DNA of 64,000 bases from Halomonas qaidamensis (GTDB taxonomy: Bacteria > Pseudomonadota > Gammaproteobacteria > Pseudomonadales > Halomonadaceae), in contig NZ_CP080627.1 of NCBI RefSeq assembly GCF_025917315.1, forward strand, positions 1,736,001 through 1,800,000, written 5' to 3'. The notes below the pieces were generated by a model. That model was not told the origin of the DNA, did not search any database, and worked only from the letters and a program-made list of their open reading frames with translations. The position numbers and the translations under genes were made by a program. Of this stretch, positions 1-9,111 are shown one piece after another; position 1 is the stretch's first letter; every line of letters starts with the position of its first letter.

Positions 1-1
1 C

Positions 2-661
2 GCCATGATAGGCCAGTCAGTGATCAACATTAAATCGGGCGGTCGTCGTCGTACCTCTACCTTGATTGCCGGTATATCACTACTACTGATGGTGGTGTTC
101 TTGGCGGATTGGGTATCTCAGATTCCCATGGCGGCATTGGTTGCGGTAATGATCATGGTGGCGATCGGCACGTTTAGCTGGGAATCGATTCGCGACCTGA
201 AAAAGCACCCCATGAGTACCAATTTCGTCATGGTGGCGACGGTTATCGTGACCGTAGGTACTCACAACTTGGCAATAGGCGTCTTTGTTGGTGTGCTATT
301 GGCGGCGATGTTCTTTGCTAACAAAGTCGGCAACATTATGTATATCGGCTCTAAAGAAATCGAACCGGGTAAAGAGCGTGAATATGAAGTCGTCGGTCAG
401 GTTTTTTTTGCCTCATCCGAGCGCTTTATAGGTGCGTTCGACTTCAAAGAGAGTATCGATAAAGTCACCATCAACCTTTCCCGCGCGCACTTCTGGGACA
501 TTACTGCCGTACAGGCGCTGGATCGCGTGGTGATTAAATTCCGCCGTGAAGGTACCGAGGTGGAAATGATCGGTTTGAGCGAAGCCAGCGCGACCGTGGT
601 GGATCGCTATGCGGTTCATAACGACCCCGAAGCAGTTGAAAAACTGATGGGCGGCCACTAA
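2..661 (+). CDS. SulP family anion transporter, C-terminal part with STAS domain (5' end outside window)
   Basis: The visible 219 codons are the C-terminal portion of a SulP/SLC26-type inner-membrane transporter for sulfate, bicarbonate or similar anions. Four hydrophobic segments lie in about the first 100 residues. They are followed by a soluble STAS domain (roughly residues 115-215) that contains the typical stretch FWDITAVQALD. The reading frame is open to the left edge, so the true start is outside the window. It ends 18 bases before the uspA start, so the two are probably cotranscribed; SulP-UspA pairs are common in marine gammaproteobacteria. The exact substrate cannot be told from this fragment. 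Confidence 0.9.
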   Translation, partial: AMIGQSVINIKSGGRRRTSTLIAGISLLLMVVFLADWVSQIPMAALVAVMIMVAIGTFSWESIRDLKKHPMSTNFVMVATVIVTVGTHNLAIGVFVGVLLAAMFFANKVGNIMYIGSKEIEPGKEREYEVVGQVFFASSERFIGAFDFKESIDKVTINLSRAHFWDITAVQALDRVVIKFRREGTEVEMIGLSEASATVVDRYAVHNDPEAVEKLMGGH

Positions 662-679
662 CCAATGAAGGAGAGCGAT

Positions 680-1537
680 ATGACTGATCAAGTATTAGCC
701 GCGATTGACGGCTCCCAGTATGCAGAAGGCGTCTGCGATTACGCCGCCTGGGCAAGCTTGGCCATGGATGCACCGTTAACCTTTGTGCATGTGGTCGACA
801 ACCATTCTGAAATACCCGAAGAGCAGAATCTTTCCGGCAACCTGCGATTCGGTGCCCGCGAACGGTTAATGAAAGAGCTTTCCGACCTTGATGAGCAGCG
901 CGCCAAGGTGAATCGCGAGCAGGGCAAGCTAATGCTGGAGGCGGCCAAAGAACGGGCGATAAAGGATGGGGTCAGCGACCCCATCACTCGCCAGCTCAAC
1001 GGTACCCTAGTTGAAACGTTAGTAGAGCTTGAAAAAGACGTGCGATTGCTGGTGGTGGGTAAGCGCGGTGAAACCGCTCACCAGGCCAGTGGCCATCTTG
1101 GCTCTAACCTTGAGCGGGTAGTGCGTGAGATGCACCGCCCGATCCTGATGGTGCCGAAAACCTTCAAGCGGCCTGAAAAAATATTGATGGCCTTTGACGG
1201 CAGTAAAACAGCCCGTAAAGGCGTCGAGATGCTGGCCCGTTCACCGCTCTTCGTAGGCACCGAGTGCCATGTGCTGATCATCGGTGCAGAAACGGCTGAA
1301 CGCCGCTCTGAGCTTGAATGGGCGTTAAGCACGTTGCGTGAAGCGGGCCACCAAGCCGAAGGCGCTATTCGTGCTGGCGAGGTAGACGAAGCGCTACAAG
1401 CCTACGAAAAAGAGCACATCATTGACCTGCTGGTGATGGGCGCCTACGGGCATTCCCGTATTCGCCACTTACTGGTAGGTAGTACAACCACGGCCATGCT
1501 ACGTGGTAGCCGCATACCGGTGCTGATTTTGCGCTGA
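680..1537 (+). CDS. uspA: Tandem-domain universal stress protein
   Basis: This is a 285-aa cytoplasmic protein made of two UspA domains in tandem (about residues 1-155 and 165-285). The C-terminal domain has the nucleotide-binding pattern MGAYGHSRIRHLLVGSTT, the G-2x-G-9x-G-S/T motif of ATP-binding Usp proteins. The N-terminal domain has the related VGKRGE..SGHLGSNLE. I chose ATG 680 over the in-frame ATG 665 because AAGGAG (668-673) sits 6 bases upstream of 680. It follows the SulP gene closely, which suggests a stress or ion-related operon, and a strong terminator comes after it. A broken relative lies at 6713-7099. Confidence 0.92.
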   Translation: MTDQVLAAIDGSQYAEGVCDYAAWASLAMDAPLTFVHVVDNHSEIPEEQNLSGNLRFGARERLMKELSDLDEQRAKVNREQGKLMLEAAKERAIKDGVSDPITRQLNGTLVETLVELEKDVRLLVVGKRGETAHQASGHLGSNLERVVREMHRPILMVPKTFKRPEKILMAFDGSKTARKGVEMLARSPLFVGTECHVLIIGAETAERRSELEWALSTLREAGHQAEGAIRAGEVDEALQAYEKEHIIDLLVMGAYGHSRIRHLLVGSTTTAMLRGSRIPVLILR

Positions 1538-1595
1538 GTTTTGGTAAGAGCAACAGCGCATAAATATTTAGCTCGCATTGCGACTTGTTACCCGC

Positions 1596-1631
1596 AGCCG
1601 GCCCTCGCTTCTTGAGTGAGCCGGCTTTTTT
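1596..1631 (+). terminator. Rho-independent terminator after uspA
   Basis: Arms AGCCGGC (1596-1602) and GCCGGCT (1620-1626) are followed at once by a run of six T. This ends the SulP-uspA unit. The T run lies just upstream of the ribosome binding site of the next gene. Confidence 0.8.
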
Positions 1632-1648
1632 GTTCTAAGGAGAGGCTA

Positions 1649-2110
1649 ATGAAGACTTGGCAGCTCAATAAAACGGAGATATCGGTTCACCAGACGGACG
1701 TACCTTTATTGCTAGAAAATGCGTATGCAAAACCTGCTACCCAAGAGCATATAAAAGCCTTGGGCAGCGGAGTGATTGGTGAAGCTTGGATGGTCTCGCA
1801 ACCTTTTCAGGAAGGGCCAACGATGATTAAATTTGCACCACCCCAAAGTAGTGATGGTGATACTAAAACGCTGGCTTTATGGGCCAAGTGCTACCGTAAA
1901 ATTATTATTGTGTCAGAGCGAGAAGAGCTTACTACGCTCTCTATTCCTCTACCCGGCGCCAACCCCCATGTTCAAGGCGTTGAAGAGGCAGTACGGGAAG
2001 CTGTCTTCGCATTGAGTGATCAACTGCAACACTCGAAACATCTGCAACACTTACACCTTTATGCTTCCGATGAAGAGAGCGTATGGGCATTATTCAACTC
2101 AACGTCCTAA
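1649..2110 (+). CDS. Hypothetical protein, 153 aa
   Basis: I do not recognise the family. The protein is soluble with no signal peptide or membrane segment, and has a mixed alpha/beta look (repeated short hydrophobic strands such as MIKFAPPQ and KIIIVSERE). A GTG at 1616 is in frame, but ATG 1649 has AAGGAG nine bases upstream, and 1616 lies inside the uspA terminator, so 1649 is preferred. It is convergent with the helicase gene, and only 16 bases separate the two stop codons. Confidence 0.7.
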   Translation: MKTWQLNKTEISVHQTDVPLLLENAYAKPATQEHIKALGSGVIGEAWMVSQPFQEGPTMIKFAPPQSSDGDTKTLALWAKCYRKIIIVSEREELTTLSIPLPGANPHVQGVEEAVREAVFALSDQLQHSKHLQHLHLYASDEESVWALFNSTS

Positions 2111-2126
2111 TCTAGCCGTCTGGGTA

Positions 2127-4232
2127 TTAGGCCGCTTGAAATTGATGGCTTTCTAGCTCTTCGATAAACGGCGAGGGCTGATCGTGGTAAGTAAGGTCAA
2201 GCTGATGCATTGCCCGTGTACAGGCCACGTAGAGTAAGTTGCGCTCCATATCCGTTGCGTAATGGGTGGCCGTTACCTCGGGCACAATAACACGGTCAAA
2301 TTCCAAGCCCTTCGCCATATGGGCGGTACAGATAATAATGCCCTGTCCAAACGCGGTGCTTTGTTCAGTGAGCAACTGTATCTTATCGAATTGTCCTTCT
2401 AACGCTTTAAAAACAAGGCTGGCCTGCTTTTGGGTTTTGCACACAATACCCAAGGTATTATGTGTTGAGGCTGCAAACTCTTGGGCTAGCTGCTGAATGG
2501 CTGTGTGCGACTGCTTGCGTGAGGCGCAGCGGTGAATAGCAGGCGATTTGCCATGACGCTCAATCGGCTCTAAATCGGGGTTATAGGCGATATGCTGGGC
2601 GAAGCGAGTTATTTCAATACTGGAGCGGTAGCTTTTGTTGAGTGTCACGTACATGGATTGACGCAGCACTTGGCGTATCTGCTCGGCTTTCGAGGCGCTA
2701 TAAGGGTTAACCGATTGGTAGCTATCGCCTAGCACGGTTTTTTTGCAACGAAACAGCTGGCCGATAACCGCGTACTGTACGGGGGTATAGTCCTGCATTT
2801 CATCGATTAATAGATGCTTGGCATTCCGCCACCGTGAATGGACTCCCTCCAAGCGCATCTTTAAATAGATCAGCGGGAATACGTCGGCGTACTCAAGCCG
2901 CCCCCTGGAAGCTGTCTTGAACAGTTCGGGGTTACCCAGCCAGGTGTAAAACGCCTTGTAGGTTTCGCGCAGGGTTTTCTGCTGCAGCATGCCCTTAATA
3001 GTGGCTTTGAGTGTCTTGCGCTCGTCAGGCGCTAAATCATAATTATATTGATTGCCAATTTTCTGCTCTATTTCCCAGCTCACCTGTTTTAGGCGCTCAT
3101 TGGTAGGTAGGTTGCGATGCTTTTTAAACACTTCTTCCAGTAGCCAGCCAGGCACTAATCGCCGAGCAATCCAAATATCCTTAGCCTTAAAGCGTTTCGC
3201 TTCTACGTCGGCCGCGTAACGATCAAGCTCTTTAAGAAACTCGGGTGAGGCTTTGAAATGCAGGCGCGCCTTCATAGCCTCGTCGTTCTTTTCCAGTAGC
3301 GCCGTGGTTTGTTCAAAAAATGTTTCAAACCGGTACTGGCTGTCGAGCAACTCGTCAGCCAGTGTTTCCATACCCACTTGATTTACGGTCTCTTCGCCTA
3401 GCTCGGGCAGCACGTTGGCGATGTAGTCGGAAAAGACCTGGTTGGGCGAGATAATTAAGATATCTTCTGAGGTGAGGGTGTCTTTAAATCGATAAAGCAG
3501 AAAAGCAATCCGGTGCAGCGCAATCGAGGTCTTTCCAGAGCCCGCCACGCCTTGAATAATCAGAGTGTGGGCTTCGTCGTTACGGATAATCGCATTTTGA
3601 TCACGCTGAATGGTGGCAACGATGTTCTTCATCGTGTCGTCAGACGCTTGGCTCAGCGTGTCCTGGAGTACATCATCGACCACGTGAACATCGCTATCGA
3701 TCATCAGTTCAATGCTGGCTTTCTTTATTCTGAACTGTCGCTTAAGAGTAATGTGGCCGCTAATCTCGCCTCTCGGGCTATGATAGCTGGCGGGGCCTGT
3801 TTCGTAATCGTAAAAAAGTGATGCAATGGGCGCACGCCAATCATGTATACGGCTTTGACCGGCCAGATCGTCGTAAAAGTGGTGGATGCCGATATAAATG
3901 GGGGCGGGAGTCGCTTCAGAGGCGCCCCGCTGGGCAAAATCGAAGCGACCAAAATAGGGTGAGTGCCTGAGCTTTTCGAGTTTATGGCGGCGTGCCAAGG
4001 CATTGTCGCCAGTCATCACCGCTTGCTCAATTGACTCGCGAGCGGAGATTTTCTCGATGTGATCCATCTCATCCCGGCTTGTCCATAAATACTCTTTCTG
4101 GGCCTGTATGTCCTCTGCATAAGCCGCTAGACGTTGGTTAATGTCTTCTATGTTTAGATCAATGCGTTCAAGGGTGTGCATTAACTGTCGGTGTTCAGCG
4201 TCGCGTTGAGAGATGTTGGTTTTGGTATCCAT
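2127..4232 (-). CDS. helD: HelD-like superfamily 1 DNA helicase / RNA polymerase recycling ATPase
   Basis: This 701-aa UvrD/Rep-superfamily ATPase has the HelD arrangement: an N-terminal coiled coil (about 10-70), the HelD hallmark DWRAPIASLFYD (131-142), Walker A GVAGSGKTS (228-236), motif II LLIDEMQD, and the C-terminal motifs TAHMAKGLEFDRVIVPE and YVACTRAMHQL. In Bacillus, HelD binds stalled RNA polymerase and releases it from nucleic acid; a role in RNA polymerase recycling rather than repair is inferred here by family. The start is the first ATG (4232). It stands alone, upstream of prfC on the same strand in map terms and with 57 bases between them. Confidence 0.85.
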   Translation of the reverse strand: MDTKTNISQRDAEHRQLMHTLERIDLNIEDINQRLAAYAEDIQAQKEYLWTSRDEMDHIEKISARESIEQAVMTGDNALARRHKLEKLRHSPYFGRFDFAQRGASEATPAPIYIGIHHFYDDLAGQSRIHDWRAPIASLFYDYETGPASYHSPRGEISGHITLKRQFRIKKASIELMIDSDVHVVDDVLQDTLSQASDDTMKNIVATIQRDQNAIIRNDEAHTLIIQGVAGSGKTSIALHRIAFLLYRFKDTLTSEDILIISPNQVFSDYIANVLPELGEETVNQVGMETLADELLDSQYRFETFFEQTTALLEKNDEAMKARLHFKASPEFLKELDRYAADVEAKRFKAKDIWIARRLVPGWLLEEVFKKHRNLPTNERLKQVSWEIEQKIGNQYNYDLAPDERKTLKATIKGMLQQKTLRETYKAFYTWLGNPELFKTASRGRLEYADVFPLIYLKMRLEGVHSRWRNAKHLLIDEMQDYTPVQYAVIGQLFRCKKTVLGDSYQSVNPYSASKAEQIRQVLRQSMYVTLNKSYRSSIEITRFAQHIAYNPDLEPIERHGKSPAIHRCASRKQSHTAIQQLAQEFAASTHNTLGIVCKTQKQASLVFKALEGQFDKIQLLTEQSTAFGQGIIICTAHMAKGLEFDRVIVPEVTATHYATDMERNLLYVACTRAMHQLDLTYHDQPSPFIEELESHQFQAA

Positions 4233-4289
4233 AGTGCCTGTTAAATGGGGAGTATTTACTTCTTAACGTCTTGTAAAGAAAGACTTAAT

Positions 4290-5903
4290 TCAAAAAGCAT
4301 TTATTTCGCGGGTAGTGTGAAACGTAAGCTCTGGCCATCTTTCAATAGTAATGTCCAGTGCTGCGCGAGTAGGGGGCATAAAGGCCAGGGCGCCCGCTGC
4401 GTCGTAGGCTAATCGTACAGAGCTAGTTTGGGTAAATCGCTTTAGCTGGTGTATATCCTCACTCGATACCCAGAGCGCTTTATGCACTGGCACGCTTTCA
4501 AAGGTAGCGTCTATGTTGTATTCCGTAAGTAAGCGATGAGCGACGGTTTCAAACTGTAGCTGCCCAACAGCGCCCATAATCATCCCGGTCTTTTCTAGCG
4601 GTTCGAATACCTGGATAGTGCCTTCTTCACCTAGCTCTTTAAGCGCTTTGTTTAACTGCTTTGAACGGAGTGGATCGTTTAGACGCGCCGTTTTGAAAAT
4701 TTCAGGTGAAAAGTGAGGGATGCCTGCCATGGCCAATAGCTCGCCTTCACTTAGCACATCGCCAATACGCAGCTTGCCGTGGTTGGGGATGCCAATAATG
4801 TCACCTGCATAGGCGGTGGTAAGGTGTGCGCGTTCTTGAGCCATAAAGGTAATAGCGTGGTCGAGTCGAATAGGCTTGGCACTTCGCGCGTGGTTAACTT
4901 TTAATCCCTGCCGATAGACGCCGGAGCATATACGTAAGAACGCAATTCGGTCGCGATGTTGCGGATTCATATTGGCTTGAATCTTAAACACGATACCTGA
5001 AAATTGTTTCCCATCAGGATAGACGGTTGTTTCTTTCGCTTCTCTAGGACGTGGAGAAGGTGCCCACTGGGTAAGCGCCTCTAGAATATCGCGCACGCCG
5101 AAGTTGTTAATCGCTGAACCGAAAAATACCGGCGATAAGTCACCTGCTAGAAAAGCTTCCTGGTTAAAAGGATCAGCTGCTTCTTGAACAATTTCCAACT
5201 CCTCTTTGAAAGTGGCGTGGGCAATTGGAAAATTCTTGGTGAGGTAAGGATCATCCACGCTTTCTAGCACTTCCACTGCCTGATGAGCAGTGTTATCGCC
5301 TGGGGTGAATTTAAGCATGTGGTGGCGACGCAAGTCGAAGACACCTGCAAATTCTTTTCCCATGCCTACAGGCCAAGTAATGGGGGCACAGGTGATACCT
5401 AGAATTTGCTCAATTTCATCAATGACGTCTAATGGTTCACGAACTTCACGATCCATTTTATTGATAAAGGTGATAATCGGGGTTTTACGCTGACGACAAA
5501 CTTCTAATAATTTTATGGTTTGTGCTTCTACCCCTTTAGCCGCGTCAATGACCATTAATGCGGCATCTACAGCGGTTAGCACGCGGTATGTATCTTCGGA
5601 AAAATCCTTGTGGCCTGGCGTATCGAGCAGATTAATTACACACCCTTCGTGCTCAAACTGCATGACAGAGCTTGCTACTGAAATACCCCGCTGCTTCTCC
5701 ACTTCCATCCAGTCGGAGGTGGCAAACTGCTGGCTCTTTTTGGCTTTTACGGTACCCGCTGTACGGATTGCGCCACCGTACATCAATAGCTTTTCGGTTA
5801 AGGTGGTTTTGCCCGCATCAGGGTGCGAAATGATGGCGAAGGTACGACGACGTTTTACTTCTTGTTCAATGGGGAACTGAGCTGCAAGAGCGGCGTTTTC
5901 CAT
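4290..5903 (-). CDS. prfC: Peptide chain release factor 3
   Basis: RF3 is the GTPase that ejects RF1/RF2 from the ribosome after peptide release. The 537-aa length is close to the E. coli protein (529). The GTPase motifs are complete: G1 HPDAGKTTLTEK, G2 region QRGISVASS, G3 LLDTPGHKDFSEDT, and G4 FINKMDRE. The ATG start has GAGGTC six bases upstream. It is a single-copy core gene and supports a chromosomal backbone here. Nothing unusual is seen. Confidence 0.96.
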   Translation of the reverse strand: MENAALAAQFPIEQEVKRRRTFAIISHPDAGKTTLTEKLLMYGGAIRTAGTVKAKKSQQFATSDWMEVEKQRGISVASSVMQFEHEGCVINLLDTPGHKDFSEDTYRVLTAVDAALMVIDAAKGVEAQTIKLLEVCRQRKTPIITFINKMDREVREPLDVIDEIEQILGITCAPITWPVGMGKEFAGVFDLRRHHMLKFTPGDNTAHQAVEVLESVDDPYLTKNFPIAHATFKEELEIVQEAADPFNQEAFLAGDLSPVFFGSAINNFGVRDILEALTQWAPSPRPREAKETTVYPDGKQFSGIVFKIQANMNPQHRDRIAFLRICSGVYRQGLKVNHARSAKPIRLDHAITFMAQERAHLTTAYAGDIIGIPNHGKLRIGDVLSEGELLAMAGIPHFSPEIFKTARLNDPLRSKQLNKALKELGEEGTIQVFEPLEKTGMIMGAVGQLQFETVAHRLLTEYNIDATFESVPVHKALWVSSEDIHQLKRFTQTSSVRLAYDAAGALAFMPPTRAALDITIERWPELTFHTTREINAF

Positions 5904-5948
5904 ATTGACCTCGTGATGTGGTTTGGCGAAGAGTAAACGTGGATTGAA

Positions 5949-6188
5949 TCATTCATCCATGTAACGCCAAGCCTGAACGCCACGAACCAATGCGCGATTA
6001 GTAACGCTAAGAAATCGCCCGCGCTCTAAAATAGCCGATGTCACACCAGCCCCATGAATATCGCGATAAACCACCAGTAAGGGTGTTTTGGCATTCGTGG
6101 GTAAATAGCTGTGAACACTAGTCCACTCGCTGGATTTAGTTAATTCATCAATGTTGGGGATAAAAGCATCTTGTACTTGCATGGTCAT
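5949..6188 (-). CDS. Small hypothetical protein, 79 aa
   Basis: A small soluble protein of unknown function, with a basic patch near the C-terminus (RALVRGVQAWRYMDE). Three in-frame starts are possible (GTG 6197, ATG 6188, ATG 6182) and none has a strong ribosome binding site; 6188 is a compromise. It lies 45 bases downstream of the start of prfC's leader and points the same way as prfC, so it could be the first gene of a short unit with it. Confidence 0.55.
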   Translation of the reverse strand: MTMQVQDAFIPNIDELTKSSEWTSVHSYLPTNAKTPLLVVYRDIHGAGVTSAILERGRFLSVTNRALVRGVQAWRYMDE

Positions 6189-6197
6189 TCCACTCAC

Positions 6198-6534
6198 AGG
6201 TCGGTTTTGGCAAAGTCATTGCGTTCCGAAACGCAACGATTGCATAGCGTTGTCTGGAGGGAATAGCGCTAGGGCGGGGTAGGGCAGAAGCCGTTGTGTA
6301 ACCGTGTCATTGAGTTTCCTCATGCAGTTACCAGCGACCTTAAGTAAAGGTATCTGGGGTAGGTTGAAGCATAATCTTACCACGATTGACCGCTAGTAAG
6401 TTTTTGTGTTCCGTAGGATGTTGTTACCACTAGAGTAGGCCAAGCGCGATGGTGTGAATTCGTCAAGCGCTTGGTTCATACCCTAAGTTGATGGTCAGTG
6501 AGCTAGATGAACTTAAGTTCAGGATAGAATCGTT
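6198..6534. other. Intergenic stretch, no gene seen
   Basis: About 340 bases with no convincing open frame on either strand. It contains a small inverted repeat around 6222-6236 (CGTTCCGAAACG) and is probably the promoter region for the leftward genes plus debris from the adjacent broken genes. Confidence 0.4.
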
Positions 6535-6726
6535 TTAAGCAAAGACTTGTGTCCATTCATCACGTTTTTCAAGCAGATCGCTGGCAAGAGCTTGAGCGCC
6601 TTTCAGGCTATGACTGGCGGCCCAGCCGCACTGCATTTCGTTGCAAGCGGGTACTTCGGTAGCCGTTAAAACGTCTTCCAGCGTTTGGTCGAGTATCTTC
6701 AGTACTTCCTCTATGGTACGAGAGAT
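6535..6726 (-). pseudogene. C-terminal remnant (about 63 codons) of an unidentified gene
   Basis: Reading leftward, an open frame ends at TAA 6535-6537. It encodes a helical, charged tail that includes [30 protein letters not shown] and [13 protein letters not shown]. It has no start codon and stops being open at about 6726, exactly where similarity to uspA begins on the other strand. I read it as the 3' end of a gene whose 5' part was lost when the uspA-like fragment was joined to it. The family is not recognised. Confidence 0.5.
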
Positions 6727-7099
6727 AAATCAACCATTACTCATGGTACCGAAACAGTTTACGGCACCGCACAACATGATGATCGCGTTTGACGGTAGTA
6801 ACCGGTCCGTAAAGGGGGGGAAATGCTAGCTAAAAGTCCCTTGTTTGAAGGCACTACTTGTCATGCCGTCATTGTGGGCGCAGAAACAGCTGAACACCGC
6901 TCGCAGCTTACCTGGGCGTTGGAAACGTTACGTGCACTGCGAAGGCGCGGGCGAAGTGGCAGAGAAGCTGCGTACCTATAATATCGATATGCTGGTAATG
7001 GGCGCCTATGGCCACTCGCGCATTCGCCACCTTCTAGTGAGTAGTACTACGACCTCGATGCAGCGTAACACCCAACTGCCGGTATTAACTTTGCGCTGA
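6713..7099 (+). pseudogene. Broken universal stress protein gene (C-terminal half)
   Basis: The fragment matches the second half of the intact UspA at 680-1537: [13 protein letters not shown] against VREMHRPILMVPK, then AFDGS, a frameshift near 6820 at a run of seven G, then LFEGTTCHAVIVGAETAEHR, another disruption near 6920-6940, and the ending MGAYGHSRIRHLLVSSTTTSM. The N-terminal domain is absent. At least two frame disruptions make it a decayed paralogue rather than a working gene. Confidence 0.85.
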
Positions 7100-7103
7100 A
7101 CAC

Positions 7104-7130
7104 TTGCTTTCATTGCTTTCATTGCTTTCT
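7104..7130. repeat. Three 9-bp tandem repeats
   Basis: TTGCTTTCA, TTGCTTTCA and TTGCTTTCT stand head to tail between the uspA remnant and the stop codon of the MFS gene. They look like a small slippage repeat. Confidence 0.7.
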
Positions 7131-7132
7131 AC

Positions 7133-8329
7133 TTACTGCTCCGCCGTGCAGTTGGCTGCTTCCCGCAGTACGCGCTGTGCCAGTAGCCATCCGACAACGA
7201 TGAACACCAGCATACCTATTAAAAGCGAGTAAAAGGGTACACCCACTCCAAGTGCTAACCCTAGTACCGCAGGCGCTATGCCGGTGGAGAACACCATGGA
7301 TGCGCTAAGTGCTGAGCGTACCTTGCCAAGATGCTCAGCGCCCCATAGCTTGATCAACAGACCAGAGGCGATAAGCTCCTGAGCGCCCATGGCCAACCCG
7401 CCGCCTACCATTAGTGCCCAAATGCTGATGTTCCCACCGATGGTTAACGCCATCACCATGGCGATGGCGTAGGGTAACAAGTAAAGGCGCGCTAGCTTCA
7501 CGGGCCCCAATTTATCGATCCATCGACCGCCTAGTAACGCACCCGGCAGTTTGGCGAAACCCATGCCGGTCAGCGCCAGTGCATAAACCGCCAGCGAGCT
7601 GTCGAGGGCTTCGGTTAATTGGGCTTGATAAATAAATAGCCCCGTCATGGTGATAGGCAGTGACATTAACAGGGGCAATAACAACCAGAAGCGTTTATCT
7701 CGAAAGGGGCGAGGGCCGTGGGGTGTTAGTTTCGTGGGTTTAACGCCCGGCGCGCTGGGCCAGGGGGCTTTCATTAGCAGCCACAGCCATGGCAGTGCAA
7801 TAGTCCCGCACATTATCCACCAAAAAGTTTGCCAACTGCTCCAGATAAGCGCCGCAGCAACCAACGGTGGTAGCAGCGCTTCACCCAGTGGAATGCCTAA
7901 GTTTGCCAACCCAATGGCGCGGCCACGCATGGTGGAAAACTCTCGGGCGGCGAGCGTGTTACCCAAATGGGTCAACATACCCTGACCGCATAGCCGTACT
8001 ATGCCAAGGCCGACTATCCCTAACCACCACCAGGGCGATAAGGTAAGCAGCACAACGCCGGTTAATAGCAGTAATAATATGATTGCTGCGAAACGTCGTG
8101 GGTTTATCCAATCAACAGATGGCCCAAAGCGCAGCATGCAGAAGCCCGCTATCAGAGTAACCACAGCATAAGCGGTGCCAAACTGGCTGACACTAAGCCC
8201 AAGGTGGTCTGAAAGAGGGGCTTGAAAGAGGCCAATGAAATAACTCTGCCCAAGGCTTGAGCTAAACATGGCCAAAAAAGCGATACTGAGTACGCTGCGG
8301 TGATCGCGCAGCAGGGTGCGATAGCCCAT
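7133..8329 (-). CDS. Major facilitator superfamily transporter
   Basis: A 398-aa membrane protein with about twelve hydrophobic segments in two halves joined by a basic loop (GVKPTKLTPHGPRPFRDKR), typical of MFS permeases. A longer frame reaches 8404, but it would overlap the divergent zinc finger gene at 8396. ATG 8329 has AAGGGA seven bases upstream, and gives an MFS-like N-terminus (MGYRTLLRDHRSVLS) with the first membrane helix close behind. The substrate cannot be predicted. It is divergent from the DksA-like gene, with 66 bases between the starts. Confidence 0.88.
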   Translation of the reverse strand: MGYRTLLRDHRSVLSIAFLAMFSSSLGQSYFIGLFQAPLSDHLGLSVSQFGTAYAVVTLIAGFCMLRFGPSVDWINPRRFAAIILLLLLTGVVLLTLSPWWWLGIVGLGIVRLCGQGMLTHLGNTLAAREFSTMRGRAIGLANLGIPLGEALLPPLVAAALIWSSWQTFWWIMCGTIALPWLWLLMKAPWPSAPGVKPTKLTPHGPRPFRDKRFWLLLPLLMSLPITMTGLFIYQAQLTEALDSSLAVYALALTGMGFAKLPGALLGGRWIDKLGPVKLARLYLLPYAIAMVMALTIGGNISIWALMVGGGLAMGAQELIASGLLIKLWGAEHLGKVRSALSASMVFSTGIAPAVLGLALGVGVPFYSLLIGMLVFIVVGWLLAQRVLREAANCTAEQ

Positions 8330-8395
8330 CGAATAGTCCCTTACGCGATCAAACAAATTAGTAGGGTAACGATTGTAGGCTAACTGGAGACGCAG

Positions 8396-8737
8396 ATGAA
8401 TCACCCCGAGGTGGATATAGCCGTTATCCGTGAGAAGCTGATGACACTCGACACCACGCTTCGTGAGGAGAGCGCAAGCAGTGAAGACTCACGCGATACT
8501 GTAATGTTGGATCAAACATCGGTAGGTCGGCTGTCGCGTATGGATGCAATGCAGGGGCAAGCGATGGCCAAAGCAGGCGAGCAGCGCCGCCAGTTAAAGC
8601 TAAAGCAGATTGCCGCTGCCCTGCAACGCATTGAGAGTGAGAGCTTCGGTGAGTGTATCGAGTGCGGCGAATGGATCGGAGCCAAACGCCTCACTTGGGA
8701 TCCGCTAGTACTGAAGTGTATTGAGTGTGCCGATTAG
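8396..8737 (+). CDS. TraR/DksA-type zinc finger protein
   Basis: This 113-aa protein has an N-terminal helical part (about 1-75) and a C-terminal four-cysteine zinc finger: FGECIECGEWIGAKRL followed 10 residues later by CIEC, the C-x2-C-x17-C-x2-C of DksA relatives. Full DksA is about 150 aa; this is the shorter TraR-like form, which in known cases acts at the RNA polymerase secondary channel. GGAG stands just ahead of ATG 8396. It may regulate transcription, but the targets are unknown. Confidence 0.85.
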   Translation: MNHPEVDIAVIREKLMTLDTTLREESASSEDSRDTVMLDQTSVGRLSRMDAMQGQAMAKAGEQRRQLKLKQIAAALQRIESESFGECIECGEWIGAKRLTWDPLVLKCIECAD

Positions 8738-8844
8738 CTAGGGTATGCAGGCTCCTCTCGAACGCTTTGCAGCCCTCCAATTATTAACTGAATTTTAAAA
8801 AAGCGCTGAAAGAGAATTATATTAGAATACTTTAAAAAACTGCT

Positions 8845-8864
8845 CTTGGCCGATAGCGGCCAAG
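8845..8864. other. Perfect hairpin in the gap after the DksA-like gene
   Basis: CTTGGCC (8845-8851), a 6-base loop, and GGCCAAG (8858-8864). There is no T run, so it is not a standard terminator. It lies 13 bases before the ATG of the broken Cys-rich ORF and could fold in that mRNA leader. Confidence 0.5.
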
Positions 8865-8876
8865 CTAACTTTGGTG

Positions 8877-9044
8877 ATGCAGAGTTGCATATCCGAGAAT
8901 CATGGCACTGAATGCATCTGGTGCCAGGGAGAGAATTGCTTAGCCTGTGCTGTTTAGGTGTGTTGTTATTATCTGTATCAACCTGATGGTCGAGAGGAAA
9001 TTGAACTGACGCCTGATAGCGCCATCGAAGGAAATATCAGATAA
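8877..9044 (+). pseudogene. Small Cys-rich ORF interrupted by an in-frame TAG
   Basis: From ATG 8877 the frame reads 26 codons with paired cysteines (CIWC, CLAC), meets TAG at 8955-8957, and then continues open in the same frame for 28 codons (CCYYLYQPDGREEIELTPDS) to TAA 9042-9044. The continuity in one frame, and the protein-like composition on both sides, suggest a 55-codon zinc-binding protein gene broken by one C-to-T change (CAG to TAG). It might instead be two unrelated short frames. It sits just upstream of another small CxxC protein. Confidence 0.45.
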
Positions 9045-9111
9045 AGGTCGGCTTTTGCTGACAAGCTATTACTACCCGTTCTTGCAGGATGGGGTCTTCG
9101 CGGAGAACTTT

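Noticed and set aside
2266..2496. Forward 76-codon ORF opposite helD
   Set aside because: Antisense shadow of the helicase gene without ribosome binding site or protein-like pattern.
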